Source: Patellaria atrata CBS 101060 (lineage: Eukaryota; Ascomycota; Dothideomycetes; Patellariales; Patellariaceae). Taken from it: DNA of 36,583 nt. A program made the translations under genes and the position numbers. The stretch is taken from NCBI GenBank assembly GCA_010093705.1, contig MU006128.1:1-36583 (forward strand), in the 5' to 3' direction. The notes beneath the pieces are model-generated. The model searched no databases. It was not told the origin of the DNA and worked only from the letters and a program-made list of their open reading frames with translations. Positions 7,901-19,979 of this stretch are shown piece by piece (the stretch's first letter is position 1; each line of letters starts with the position of its first letter).

Positions 7901-10900
7901 GTGGTTCCCACGTATTATCTATATATTCGTAGCCTTTCCATTTTACTAAGTACTTATACTAACTATCTACTTATTATAGGTTTAAGATTCATTCTACCTT
8001 ATAAATATCTTTTTCCTCGAGTTCTATAGGTCGTGTTTAGAGTTTAGCGTTAATATATACTAGTTCTAAGAGTAATATATAAAAAACTAGGTATATCTTT
8101 ATTCCTTATAGTAATTCTAACTTATAATTAACTTTTCCTTTAACCTATTTAATTTTAAAAGGGCCGATTTTCTTATAGTTTAGTTTCTTATTAGGTCGTT
8201 TTATTTTAAGGTTTTTCTATAATAAGTAAACTTTATCCCCCCTTTTAAAGGTTAGTTCTAGCGACCTATACTAATTACTATACTTTATAGCCCTTATCGT
8301 CTAGAAAGCTATATCTCGCGATAACTATATATATAACTTCTTAATTTGCTCGACTTTTAACGTTACTTCTTATAAAGTATTTTAAACTATTCTCGGCTCA
8401 CGATATACTTCTAGTTCGAAACTATAGTTTATATAGAAGGGTGAAACCTTCGTAGTATCGGATTTCGCGCTATTATATACGAATTATATTATCGGTAGTA
8501 GCTTTACCTAGTTATTCTACTAGTAATTTATATAATTACGTAAGTACTACTTTAGAGATTAATTTATTCTCTTAGTTTAGCTATCTATTTATAGGTGGAA
8601 GCTTATTAATAGCTTATAGTTTACCCCTAAACTCTATACTAGAGTTTACTAAAACGTTAATTTAAATAGCTTATCTCTATCTAAGATAATCTCTCTCGGT
8701 ATCTAGTAATTCGCTAGCACTATTTTTATCACTAATACTACTACTTATAGTGCTATTATCGTCGTTTTTACTAGTATAAAGTAGGTGAACTTTATTAATC
8801 GTTCTATAATAACTAATATCGCGTTATACTCTACTTCTATTACTAGATCTTTAGATCTTAGTAGACCTATAATAAAGTCTATCGTTATTAAGTCCTATAC
8901 CCGCTTTAGTGGCTTAATATATTATATCTATCTATAAGGTACGTGTTTTATACTCTTATTTCGTATATAGTTATTATACTCTAAGATAACTTATTTCACT
9001 ATACTTCTAATCCCTAAGAAATAGTAATTTCTTAAGATCCTTTTTAAGGTTTTATTAATACTCTAGTAACTATACGTTAGTACTTTATAGATCTCTTTAA
9101 TAAGGGTCTTTCGTAGTATCGTTAGTATATATATAAGCCCGTTATATAGCTATATTCTTTAAGCTATTTATATTACCCTAGAATTATTACCTCTTCGGAA
9201 CTCCTCTATTATATTATCCTTCTAATAGGTATCACGAATTTGTTATTCTCTCGTGGATTTAACTATTAGCATTACGGCTAATTTTGGCTAATTATAGGTG
9301 ATCGCGTTATTTTCTTTCTTTAGTACTATATTATATACCGGTTTTATTCCTTTTAGGTAGTCAGATCTTCTACTTATAGTATCGGCTAGTTTATTTTCGA
9401 CTCCTAGTCTATAAAATATTTTGAAGTTAAAGGATACGAGTGTTTCCGTCTATCTTACTTATCTTTAATTTAACTTCTTTATCGTGAGGAAGTTTATTAA
9501 GTTTTAGTGATTTAACTAAACTTTTATAGTGTACTTAGGTCCTTTAAAGTATAACCTCCACTATTCGAATACGTCGATAATTGCTAATAATTCCTTATCG
9601 TGTATATCGTAGTTTAGCTCTACGGCCGTGAACTTTCGCGAATAAAAGGTTATTAGATATAATCGTTCTTTCTTATCTAGCTAACTTATATATACACTTA
9701 GTATATAATTAGATACGTTAGTCTCTAGCACTATCGATTTCTCTAGATTAAATATAACTAGGATAGATACTATAATAAACTTCTTCTTAAGTTTATCGAA
9801 TACTTCCTAGATCTTCTCTATTTAAATAAAGGTATTTTCCTTCTTTATTAACTCTAATAGCGACGTTATTACCTTCGAGTACCCCTAGATAAACTTCCTA
9901 TAGTAGTTCGCGAAACCTAAAAATGATTATATATCTTTTACGTTTTTCGGTGTTAGCTAATCTTGAATTATAGCTATCTTTTTTAGGTCTACTCGTATAT
10001 CTTTAGTGGTAATAATAAAGCCTAGGAATTCCATTTCTTTAATATAGAATTTACACTTATCTAGGTATACTAGGAGTCTCTTTTCTCGTAGTTTTATTAG
10101 TATTTTCTTTATATACTTCCTATACTTTTCGAGTGTTCCGTTCGTATATACTAGTATATTATTTAGGTAAGTAGTTATAAATACGTCTAAATACTCTTTT
10201 AGTATATAATTAATCACTACTTAGAACGTTACTAGGGCGTTAGTTAAGCTAAACGGTATTATTATATATTTATATAGTCTAAACCTCGTTTTTATAGCTA
10301 TCTTCCATTCTTCGCCTTCTTTTATTCTAATTCGATAGTAACCGTCTCGGATATCGAATTTCGTAAACTATTTTACTTCTTATAACCTATCCTAGATTTC
10401 TAAGATTAAGGGTAATAGATATCTATTCTTGATTATAGTATTATTTAGCTATCTATAGTCGATATATAATTTTAGCTTACTATTCTTTTTTAGTATAAAT
10501 AGGATCGGTGAAGCTATCGAGCTTTCGCTAGGTCGTATATATCCCTTTTCTAAGTTAGTATAGATATATTCTTCGAGTGCTTTATATTATTCTCTTATTA
10601 ACGGGTAAATTAGACTAGGTTATAGTTTCGTACCCTCCTTTAGCATTATTTCGTGATCCCATGTCTAGTGATCTAAAAGTATAATCGCTATATCTTCCTT
10701 AAATAAATCTTTAAACTTATTATACTCTTTAGGTATTTTAGATTCTTTAGAAACCTTCTTAACGTTTACTTTCCTAAGCTATACTACTCTTACGCTCTTA
10801 GGTTTATTTCTATAGATCTTTATTATCTTATAATATAAAATACATTCTATAGATATACTAGCGTCTATCTATTTAATACGTTTTATTCGCTTAATTCTAT

Positions 10901-11239
10901 CCTTTTTTAAGATATTTTAGTTAATCTAGATACTTCTCGTCTTCTAGTTAATATCTAGGTTCACTATTTATAACTAGTCTATTCCTAGAATTATATCTAT
11001 ATCTCTAAAGTCGATTATAGAAATATATTAAGTGACTACCTTCCCTTATACGCCGACTTCTACTAGTATAGTCTTAAAGTTAATTAGACCTCGTCTATAG
11101 CCTATTCCTTCGCCGTTCCCTAGTCGTAACGGGACTAGATTTTCAAGTTTCGTGTAAGATATACTCTTTCTTTCTACCTATCGGGATGAAATAAACGAAT
11201 TAGTAACACCGCTATCGACTAGTGCTTTTATTCTCTTAC
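7901..11239 (-). pseudogene. Pol of F: protease, RT, RNase H, integrase, chromodomain
   Basis: In coding order, the protease motif LVDSGVTNSFIS has DSG at 11216-11208. RT follows, with its active site reading YLNN at 10169-10158 instead of YLDD. The open stretch 10217-9957 includes LDKCKFYIKEMEFLGFI. RNase H at about 9660-9330 contains YSRKFTAVELNYDIHDKELLAI-like sequence. Integrase spans about 9280-8500, with INKTLKRILRNYYFLGI, a Cys pair region, DLITIDFI, LDRDKLF and the decayed TDGQTER block near 8590. The carboxyl end at about 8031-7901 is a chromodomain (KYLVKWKGYEY followed by NTWEP), which in chromoviruses directs integration to heterochromatin. Many Gln or Trp codons are now stops, and both active-site Asp codons of RT are lost. 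Confidence 0.85.
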
Positions 11240-13399
11240 CGTATATAGTAACGTCTATTTAAAGCGTTCTATTATTACTTCGTAGGGTTCTAAGGAACTT
11301 AGAAGCTATACTTCTCGATTATTCCTATCTCGAGTGGCTTAGTAGTTTTTTATATAGCTATATACTAGATAACCGAATTCTATATACACGGTCTAGTGTA
11401 ATCTATCGTGTCGGTTATAGTATAGACCTTTACAATATTCCTCGCACTCTAATTCTCGATATTCTCGTTTAATAATTACGTTATAACTTAGGTTACTTTT
11501 AATTTCTACTCTCTATCTTTACGCGGTATAGTAATCGCACTATATCCCTCTAATAGCGTATTACCTAAAGTCTATCGCGTTATATCTAGTAGCTTACTTA
11601 ATAGTTTCTCTTTTATCTCTAAGCACTTCTATTTCCTATAAAAACACTTTCTCTTCGTAGAACTCTTCTTCTAATCCTCTATAGTACTAGTAATCTATGC
11701 TATATTCGTAATCTACCTATATTACTACTATATATTCTATATAGATTAGCGTCTAGTAATATCGTCTACACCTAAATTTATCTATATAATTGAAACTATT
11801 ATACTTCCTATAGTCGTCTACTAGTGGTTCGAGTCCTCGATTCTTTTTAAGTGTTTTCGTTTCACTTTTATATATTTTATATCCTTTTACCTAGTATTCG
11901 CCTTTAAGTAAGTGTATATAAGTAGGGTCTTAATTTCTAAACTTCGCTATAACCTTCTACTATTTATAGTATAAGTAGTTATCCTCTTTATATTATATTT
12001 ATCGAAAGGCTAAACAATCTTCTACTTTTAGTGTAAGGTTTAATTATTATTCTTCGACGATCGCGTCGGTATTAGGTTCGGGTTCGATCGATTCCTAATC
12101 TTGAAATTCTTATTTAAGCTATCGCTATTACTTTATAATCTAATACGTGAGACTTAGTCCGTTAGATATTTATACTCTAATCCTTTAACCTTAGTTCTAT
12201 ACTAGGTATTCTAATACTATATACGCGTATTCATTTCTACACGCCTAATATTATTAGTGGTTTAAACGTTATCGGAGTATTTCCTCCCCTAGCTAGTTTC
12301 CTACTATAGGAAATAGTGTTAGTAGTCTACTTACTCCTATCTAATATAGTAGTGGCGTTTCTTTAATCTCTTCTTCTTCGAGTGATAAGACTAGTGATAG
12401 TGGTGTTAGGTGTATAACTTTAAGTTATATATATTAGTTATATCGTGAGGGTGGTGGTATCTTTTATAGATAGTCTCTCTTAAAGTGTCCTACCTCTCCG
12501 CATTATAGATACGCTCTATTCGCGAAACGTTCTTTTTCTTCTTAAGTGAACTATCGTTATTTCTTCGACTTCTTTTATTTTATCTATTATAGTCGGTCGA
12601 GGTTTATTAGGTCTCTTTAATCTTATCTATTTATAGCCCTTATTACCTTTTTTCTATATCTAACTATAATATTCTTCCGTCCTCCCTTTTCTTATCTACG
12701 CTTATATAATCTATTATCTATTCTAACTACTAAGGTTATTATATCTTATATAGTCGTTAATCTCTTATAATAAACCTACTTATCCTTTACTTCTTTCTTT
12801 AAACCTTAATAGAAGGCGATTATTAGTGGTTTATCGGGTTAATTTAATATTAATATTACCTACTAGAATATAGTTATATACTTTAAAGTTAATCCTTTCT
12901 ACTTAAGTCCTTAAAGCTTTCTTTTTACTATCTACTATTCGTTAACTTCTCTAAAGACATTTTTAAGTGTTTCCTTAAACTTTAGAAACGACGTAAAGAT
13001 TTTAACTATCTTATTTTCTTAATATTCCTTACTATTCTTAAGATAGTCTTATATAATAGGTTTAAACTATTCTAAAGCGTCTCCTTTAAGGTATACTAAT
13101 ATATCGAGTATACGTTCACTATCGTCCGTTAGCCTTATTCTTTTATAATAAATTCTTATCTAGGTTAAGAATTCTCTTAGCTCGTCTCGTTTACTATTAT
13201 ATAACGCGGGTTCTTTAACTTTCGCGGTTCGCTTCTATAGTGAGAGTAACTATATAGTAAGTTGTTCGAGCTAATCCCTAAATTCTTAAATTATTCCTTT
13301 ATTTTCGAGTTTACTAATATATTTATATAACGCTTAAATATATTCTTTATTTATCTTCGTATTAGCTATAGCTAATAATATCGTGTTTAGGTCTATTAT
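11240..13399 (-). pseudogene. Gag and Cys/His linker of element F
   Basis: This is the RIPed counterpart of H gag, offset by about 8351 bp (F 13399-11957 matches H 5048-3606). The start is again ATA just inside the 5' LTR. Capsid, zinc-knuckle and linker segments can be aligned with H, but many Cys codons have become TAT or TAC and many Gln codons are stops. The linker at about 11956-11240 leads into the protease and lacks the solo LTR present in H. The differences from H are mostly C-to-T or G-to-A, so this pair records the RIP spectrum directly. Confidence 0.8.
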
Positions 13400-13407
13400 A
13401 CGCTTTC

Positions 13408-13421
13408 CTACTACGTGGTAG
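13408..13421. promoter_or_regulatory. Palindrome inside the F 5' LTR, in place of a PBS
   Basis: The near-palindrome CTACTACGTGGTAG sits 6 bp inside the 5' LTR and is unchanged in H at 5057-5070, although RIP altered most of F. A TGG-type primer-binding site is expected here but not seen. The site could be a self-priming or packaging hairpin. This reading is inferred. Confidence 0.35.
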
Positions 13422-13427
13422 TTATAA

Positions 13428-14038
13428 TATTATAACGGGAGTCTATACTTATCGAGATAGAACTAGATAAGTCTAGAAACGCGTCTAGCTTCTCACTTAA
13501 TATGGTTAACTATAAAGATAGGTTTAATAAAGTGATAGGATATATATAATAAAAGGCACTTTAAGTTAATAATATAACTTACTAACTCCTTAACTTCGGG
13601 TAATACTCACGATAAGATAAGACGTACTATATAGAAATAATATAATAAGTAAAGTTAAGTTTAAAACCGTAATATCTAAATCTATAGATAAGATTAATAG
13701 TAAGAATAACTACGAAGAATTTAAATATATAAGAGAAAGATTATCCTTAAATATTCTTATTCTCTATAGTTAATTTAGGATACTTATATCCTTTTAGACG
13801 TAATGGCTATTCTAGACGTGGATCTTTTTCCGCGTCTTTTACGTCTATTATATCTATAACTTAGACTCCCTAGATATAGTGAACGTGGATCTCCTTTCGC
13901 GTCTTTTATATCCATTATATCTATAGTCTCTAGTTATATAATCTCTAGTTACTAGTTTCACCCGTAGTTCCCCCGAGTGATATTTCTATTTTCCCTTTAT
14001 TTATAGTCTATATATTCCTATAATCTATAGCTATAATA
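13428..14038 (-). repeat. 5' LTR of element F
   Basis: This is the 611-bp partner of 6605-7215. It starts TATTATAACGGG and ends CTATAATA, so both terminal dinucleotides show RIP (TG to TA, CA to TA). For the minus-strand coding direction it is the 5' LTR and would hold the promoter. It is more heavily mutated than the 3' LTR towards its outer end. Confidence 0.88.
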
Positions 14039-15690
14039 ATATATTTTATAATTATATAATTTATTTTATTAGATAAAATCTTTTAATATAATAATTATAT
14101 TAATAATTCTTTATAATTTATAAATAATTAATTTTAATATATTTATTAATATTTAATATTATTAATTTATTTATTACGTTAATATTTCTTTATATTATAT
14201 TAGAACTTTTAATAATAAAATAAATTTATTAATATTTTTTTATAATTTTTTTTTTTTCTAAAAGAAATATTAATTTTAATATAAAGATAAGATTTTATAT
14301 TAACTATAAATTAAGAATTAATATTATTTTAAAGATAAAATATTATATTAATTATAAATTAAGAATTAATATTATTTTATTAAAAATAAAATATTATATT
14401 AACTATAAATTAAAAATTAATATTATTTTATTAAAAATAAAATATTATATTAATTATAAATTAAGAATTAATATTACTTTAAAAATAAGATATTATATTA
14501 ACTATAAATTAAAAACTAGTACTATTTTATTAAAGATAAGATATTATATTAATTATAAATTAAGAATTAATATTATTTTAATAAGAATAAAATATAAGAA
14601 AATTATAATAAAAGATAATTATAATATAAATTTAATTTATTATTAAAAATAAGATTAAAATCTTTTATTAAAATAAATTTCGATATTTATATTAAATATT
14701 AATATAAAGATAATAGACTATTAAAATTAATAATAATAAAGTTAAAAATAGTAATAAAAATTATTATCTTATAATTAAGTTATAATAAAGTATTAATTAA
14801 ATTCAAAGATAATAGATAAATATTATAAAATTATAGAATATAATTATTTATTAAAAAGATATTAAAAATTAAAAGGAAAATCTTTATAATTTTATTAAAA
14901 TTAATATTTTTAAAAAAAAATATTAACTTTAATATTATAAATATATTATTAAATTAATAAAGTAAAGCTATAATTAAAAAAGTAAATATTAAGTTAATAA
15001 AGTAAAATATATAAAATATATAACTAATATAATTAATATATATAATAGATTTATTCTAGAATATTATATATAAAAATAAATTTTAAAGAGTAAAATTAAG
15101 ATAATCGATATATTTATAATAAATAAATCTATTATAAACTTTAATAAAATAGAAGAAATAAATATTTAATAATTTTATAATATTTATAAATTAAAGATTA
15201 ATAATAGATTTTTCTAAATTAATTAAAATTAATAATAAAAATAATAATTTAAATTTAAATAAAGACTTAAATAAAAATAAAAAAGATAATATTTTTATAA
15301 ATAATTAAAAATAAAATAATATAGAATATTCTAAATTATTAAAACTTTTAAAATATAAATATTATTTTATTTTAAATTATATTATAAAAGATTTAATTAT
15401 TATTAAATATAAAAATAGAACTATAAATAAAATAAGAAATAATAAAAAACTTTTTAATATTATTAATAAAGACTTTAACTTTTAATTCTTTAAAATATAG
15501 ATAATAATTAAAAATTAAACTTTAAATAAAAGCGTATAATTTAAAATATATAATTAATTAATAAATATAATTATAAAATTAAGAAATAATTAAAAATTTA
15601 ATAAAAATTTTAAAGTTAAATATAATAAATTTATTAAATAATAAAAAAAAGTTTAATAGAAATATAATAATATTATTACTTTTTAAATCG
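14039..15690. other. Extremely RIPed DNA, no recognisable gene
   Basis: This is nearly pure A and T with no readable domain. It lies between F and the first readable part of gypsy G gag, so it probably holds the 5' LTR and leader of G. I could not find an LTR pair to prove that. A short tandem array at 14293-14592 is the only clear structure. Confidence 0.5.
14293..14592. repeat. Tandem repeat with 48- and 51-bp units
   Basis: Six units carry the word TATTATATTAA(C/T)TATAAATTA. They start at 14293, 14341, 14392, 14443, 14491 and 14542, giving spacings of 48, 51, 51, 48 and 51 bp. All are multiples of three, and the difference is a single 3-bp step. That suggests an array once under reading-frame constraint, or a minisatellite in an LTR or leader. 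RIP prevents reading any peptide. Confidence 0.75.
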
Positions 15691-16904
15691 ATACTACTAA
15701 ACTATATAAGAGTTTAAAAATATAATTTAGATTTATAGAATTAAAATAAGTTTATTATAAGAATTTACACGATTAATATAAAGCTAAACTAGAGATTATA
15801 ATCTAAAAGATTAAAAAGCTTAAAAAGATATAAAATAGAAATAGAAAATTATATAAATTAAATAATAAAACGGATATTATCACGTAAATTATAAAGGTTA
15901 AAGTAAAAATAGGCTATTATCTATTAGAAATAATACTTATAATAATAATTATCACTATAATAAAGAAAGAATAGATTATAATAATAACTATAAAATAGTT
16001 AAAGATTAAAGATATCGTTATTTTAACCGGAATAAAGGTAGACTATCTATTATAGAAGTTCTTTACGCTGCGAAGATTCCGCCTAAATCTAGAATCGTAC
16101 CCGAGTGAAGTATATAAGATCGATTATATCGCTTGCCATATAATAGGCACTCCTTAGAGTATCATTAAAGCCAAAGTTAATGATGAAAAGAATGGCTATA
16201 AGATAGTCATGGAACTCTTTAAGGACCTCGACGGCTCGTATAAAGATATAGACGAACAGCTAGAAGCAGAACTGCTACTAGCTAGTAGCTCGTTTAGGAT
16301 GAAATAGGGCGAAAGGATTAAGGATTTCTACATTCGTTTCCGAGTCGAAGCCCTTAGAGCTGGATTCGACGACCAACGACAGATCCGAAGCTTCGTGCCA
16401 AAGCTAACAAGCAGCTTACGCAAATCCATCACTAACGGAGGCGAATGGAAGACGATGGACCAAATCGTCGCCCACGGAGAGAATCAAGAACGGCAATGGA
16501 GGATCGTCAAGAACGCAGCGGAGGTCGAGGAAGAACCTAGAGGTAGAAACACCGGCTATGCTAGACGCACTCAGAATAAGCAAGATAAAGAGCACGGCGA
16601 ATTTAAGAAGCCCAACTACACGAACAACAGCGATAAGACAGGCGACAGACCGAAATGGATACAACCAGTCATGAATCAATTCATGAAGAAACGGTTATGC
16701 CGTCGCTGTGGCAAGTTTGGACACAATGAGAACGACCCAGCCGCCCCTTGCAAGAACAACGGACCACTAACAGAAAAGGAAGCCCGTGTTCTACTAACAA
16801 ACATAAATATTGCCTACGACGATAGTGAACCCGTTCTGGTCGAAGAGAACATAGAGGCCAAAGCTGACACAACAGACGACGACGACAATGAGTCGGAAAA
16901 CTAG
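15690..16904 (+). pseudogene. Gag of gypsy element G
   Basis: A single frame (in phase with 15696) can be read to the TAG at 16902-16904. The first third, to about 16030, is RIPed and contains a charged coiled-coil-like segment with Gln codons turned to stops. The rest is almost intact, with only occasional TAG codons, for example near 16306. It includes LRRFRLNLESYPSEVYKID, a capsid segment with IKDFYIRFRVEALRAGFDD, and the open stretch 16395-16904. A zinc knuckle reads CRRCGKFGH and then C nine residues later, near 16700-16752. An acidic tail ends the protein. This is a Ty3/gypsy-type gag that would form particles around element RNA. Confidence 0.8.
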
Positions 16905-18019
16905 ATCCTCTCGCCATAAGCCGCAGACGAGAGGAAGATCAGCGCATTCTGTTAGCACAGGTCCGAGCCGAGCAGAAGCGCCGAAAGCAGCACGTGGAGT
17001 CATTAGTAGAGATATCTACATGCGCACTAGCAGTTGAAGAGATAACATAAGAGAAAGATCCAACTCTAGAACGGGGTAGACCCTTCGACTTCGAATGCGA
17101 ATACCTCATCGGCAAGCAATTCGTGAAGGGCTCGTGCTTGATCGACACCGGCGCATCCGCCTCAGGCTTCGTCAACAAAGGCTTCGTGCGGAAACATAAG
17201 CTCAAACCGATAGCGCTGAAAGATCCAGTAGTGCTAAGGTTAGCTAACGGTAAACCTATGAAACAACTGACACATATGGTGCTAGTTGGATTAAAGATCG
17301 GACAACACACAGATCAGCAATTATGCTATATAACTGACCTAGGCTTCGATTGCGTATACGGAATGCCGTGGATAAAGCAACATGACCCATCTCCAAAATT
17401 CGAAACCGGCAAGCTCACATTCGATTCTAACTACTGCCTAGCCCACTGTAATAAAGGCCACCGGCCCTGCACAGTCTACAGCTTAGGCACAAAGCAAGCA
17501 GATAAAGACAAAGCCGTGCAAACCAAACACAGAGATATCCGCGAAGTCTCAGCTCGGGCGTTCCACAAGATATCGACAAAAGCAGGGAACGAAGTAATCG
17601 CAATGACTTCACAGGACTTTGAAGCACTGGATGACGACGACGACACCGACACCAGACGGACAAAAGCACTCGCCACAGATCTAATGGCAATCACAGCTGA
17701 AGACTATGAGAAGTTCTTCGCCAAGATCGCAAAAGAACCCATAACAAAGAAGGAGTTGAAGAAGAAGGTACCAAAGGAGTACTGGCCATGGCTAGACAGA
17801 TAGGACCCAAAGAAAGCTAGCGAGCTTCCAGAACGACGCCATGCCGTGGATCATAGAATCGACCTCATTCCAGATGCTATCCCACCGGCCAAGAAGGTGT
17901 TCGGACTCTCAAGAGACCAAGCGCTCGTTGTGCGAGAGTATATCAAAGATATGCTCGGTAGAGGCTATATCCGACCAAGCACGTCGCCATTCGCAGCACC
18001 TATTCTGATAGTAAAGAAG
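16898..18019 (+). pseudogene. Pol of G: protease and N-terminal RT, truncated
   Basis: Pol lies in the -1 frame relative to gag and overlaps its stop. A basic linker leads to PFDFECEYLIGKQF and the retropepsin motif CLIDTGASASGF at about 17135-17170. The protease continues through VYGMPWIKQHD. An acidic spacer follows (DDDDDTDT near 17630). After a TAG at 17801 comes the start of RT, with HAVDHRIDLIPDAIPPAKKV and YIRPSTSPFAAPILIVKK, typical of gypsy RT. The frame then ends abruptly at 18019 where the LTR of A begins (TGTTAGATGG), before any catalytic RT motif. Only two or three codons show RIP-type stops. The missing RT, RNase H and integrase were not found elsewhere in the window. Confidence 0.85.
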
Positions 18020-18288
18020 TGTTAGATGGTGAGGTTCGCTACCGGGTAAATGGATGCTTACTAGTTCAAAACAGTGGTGAAAACAATGGTATGGAACGGT
18101 AGCTTGAGACAGAGCGTTAAACCGTATTAAAACAGATCTCTGACGAGAGCACGGATCTGTGGTGTTTTATCTGTTCTCTTTCTGACCCAGTATCATTGTC
18201 AACTGTTCAGTATATAGTCCATATCCCTCTCAGTAGTTGCAAATCAAGCGATATATTCAGTGCACCTGCAGATCCAGTTTATCTCACA
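18020..18288 (+). repeat. 5' LTR of gypsy element A
   Basis: The block starts TGTTAGATGG exactly where the G pol frame breaks, ends TATCTCACA, and is followed at once by a primer-binding site. The ends match those of the solo LTR in H. Length is 269 bp. RIP is minimal. No partner LTR of similar sequence was recognised downstream. Confidence 0.6.
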
Positions 18289-18303
18289 GTTATGAGCCCG
18301 GAC
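18289..18303 (+). promoter_or_regulatory. Primer-binding site for half initiator tRNA-Met
   Basis: GTTATGAGCCCGGAC directly follows the LTR. It is complementary to the anticodon stem-loop of fungal initiator tRNA-Met (GGGCUCAUAAC), not to a tRNA 3' end. Such internal priming is known from copia-type elements such as Ty5 and Drosophila copia, so finding it beside a gypsy-type pol is unusual. Confidence 0.55.
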
Positions 18304-18449
18304 TTTGTGCTGTTTTGAAGCCGTACATCTTGCTCAATTTCGATCCGTTTATACTCATCTCATTTTGAATCGATATATCCGAATCTTTTGAAGTCAGCTG
18401 TGCTGCTCCACCGTTGTTTACGTCCATCTCTTGTGCTATCAATTTAAAT

Positions 18450-19760
18450 ATGTCGACTTCAACAAATCCTTCGTCTCAAGTGGCCACAGTCACTCTGAAA
18501 GATGTCTCTGACTGGCATAATTGGTACTATCTTATCAAGAATCAGGCGGAAATGGAAGATATCTGGGAATATTATGATCCAGATCTTCAAGAGAAACCTG
18601 AGTTACTATCATCACCGCCCCAACCGGCCAATGTGAAAGAATGGCTCCGTACAGACACTCCACCAACTGGAGAGACCCAAGCATCTATGACCGGATTGTA
18701 CACCTCGCTTAGAGCTAACGCCAGAGATTAATCAGAAAAGAGAGCCAAGATCGTGAAACTCTATTCTCTGATTACGAGTACTATTCCAGCTAGCAACCTA
18801 CCGTTAAGTGAGGAGACGAAAGAACTATACACCCTTTTAAAGAAGCTTAAATAGAGTAAAATAAATTAAATTAGAAATTAAAACTAGAAAATAAAAAACT
18901 TTAAATAGAAACTCTATTTTAAGATTATTAATAGAAATATTAAAAGTATTAATAAATAATTTAATTATAAAAGAATCTTTCACTATATTATATTAAATAT
19001 TAAGAAATAAAATTATAATATAATTTAAGACTTTAATTAATATAAAAGTTTAAAGATATACTTTTTTAAATAGAAAATAATTATTTATATTAAAATAATA
19101 ATTAAATATTAAATTAAAGAAGATATTATATATTAATATAAAAGATTTTAATAGCTTAATAATAGAATTAATCGATAAAATAATTAAAGTTAATTTTATA
19201 CTTATTAATAAATAATAGAAAACTTTTATTCTAATAATTAATATAAATTATATTAATATATTAATTAAAAAAGAATAATTTTTAAAGATAAATAATTTAT
19301 TAAATTATAAATATAATATAATCTTTTAACTATTATAGACTATAATAATTAAGGACTAATAATAAGATATTATAATATTAAAAAGAGAATTATAGATTAT
19401 AATAAATTTAATTTATTAAATTAATATAAAATAAAAAGATAAAGTATTTAATAAATAAAAAATATAATATTTAAAGATTAAAATTAAATAAAAGAAAAAG
19501 TCTATATTATTTAAATAAAAATAATCGAGATTATAGAGATAAAAACTAAATTTAAATATATAAAAAATAGAGATAAAACTATTAAATATAATAGAAAAAG
19601 AGACTTTAAAACTTTTAAAAAAGTTAAAAATAGATTAATATATTAATATATTTAAAATAAAGTTAAATATTTATATAATTAATATTAAAGATTATTTATA
19701 AAATATTTAAAGATTAGATATAATTATTAAAATTATAAGTTTATATAAGATTAATTCTTT
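18450..19760 (+). pseudogene. Gag of gypsy element A
   Basis: The start ATG at 18450 opens MSTSTNPSSQVATVTLKDV, then DWHNWYYLIKNQAEMEDIW, a signature of fungal retrotransposon gag amino termini. The first stop is TAA at 18729-18731, one C-to-T change from Gln, and the frame then continues normally to LKKLK near 18850. From there the same phase goes on in RIPed form with frequent TAA or TAG and matches the gag of B near 31690-32560. An exact end cannot be set. The sharp change in mutation density inside a single gene is notable. Confidence 0.7.
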
Positions 19761-19979
19761 AATTTAAAATAGATTTAAGGAAAATAAAAATCTATTATTA
19801 AATAATAAAGAAAAATTTAAAGCGATAATATTAAAAAAGTTATTTATAAAGTATTATTATCTCTTTTATATATTCTTAAAATATATATTAAATTAATTAT
19901 CTTCTTATTAAAAGGAAATTAACTATAATATTATATTAAAGTAAAATAATAATTTAATAATAAATCTATTATATAATAT

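Larger units (their letters stand above)
6605..14038 (-). mobile_element. Full-length Ty3/gypsy chromovirus F, RIPed
   Basis: Two 611-bp direct LTRs bracket 7.4 kb, and the 5-bp flanks match (ATATA at 6600-6604 and 14039-14043). That match is weak evidence in such AT-rich DNA. On the minus strand the order is 5' LTR, gag, Cys/His linker, protease, RT, RNase H, integrase, chromodomain, PPT, 3' LTR. This order and the terminal chromodomain define a chromovirus. RIP has removed nearly all CpA and TpG but left many CpG, CpC and CpT, so domains remain readable. A separate plus-strand frame lies between the chromodomain and the 3' LTR. All genes carry many TAA or TAG stops, so the element is inactive. 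Confidence 0.9.

Noticed and set aside
14293-14592. CRISPR-like spacing of repeats
   Set aside because: The units are contiguous degenerate tandem repeats without distinct spacers, in a eukaryotic setting.
16416-17694. Minus-strand open frames opposite G gag and protease
   Set aside because: The plus strand carries the zinc knuckle and DTGA motif. The minus frames are shadows caused by codon bias.
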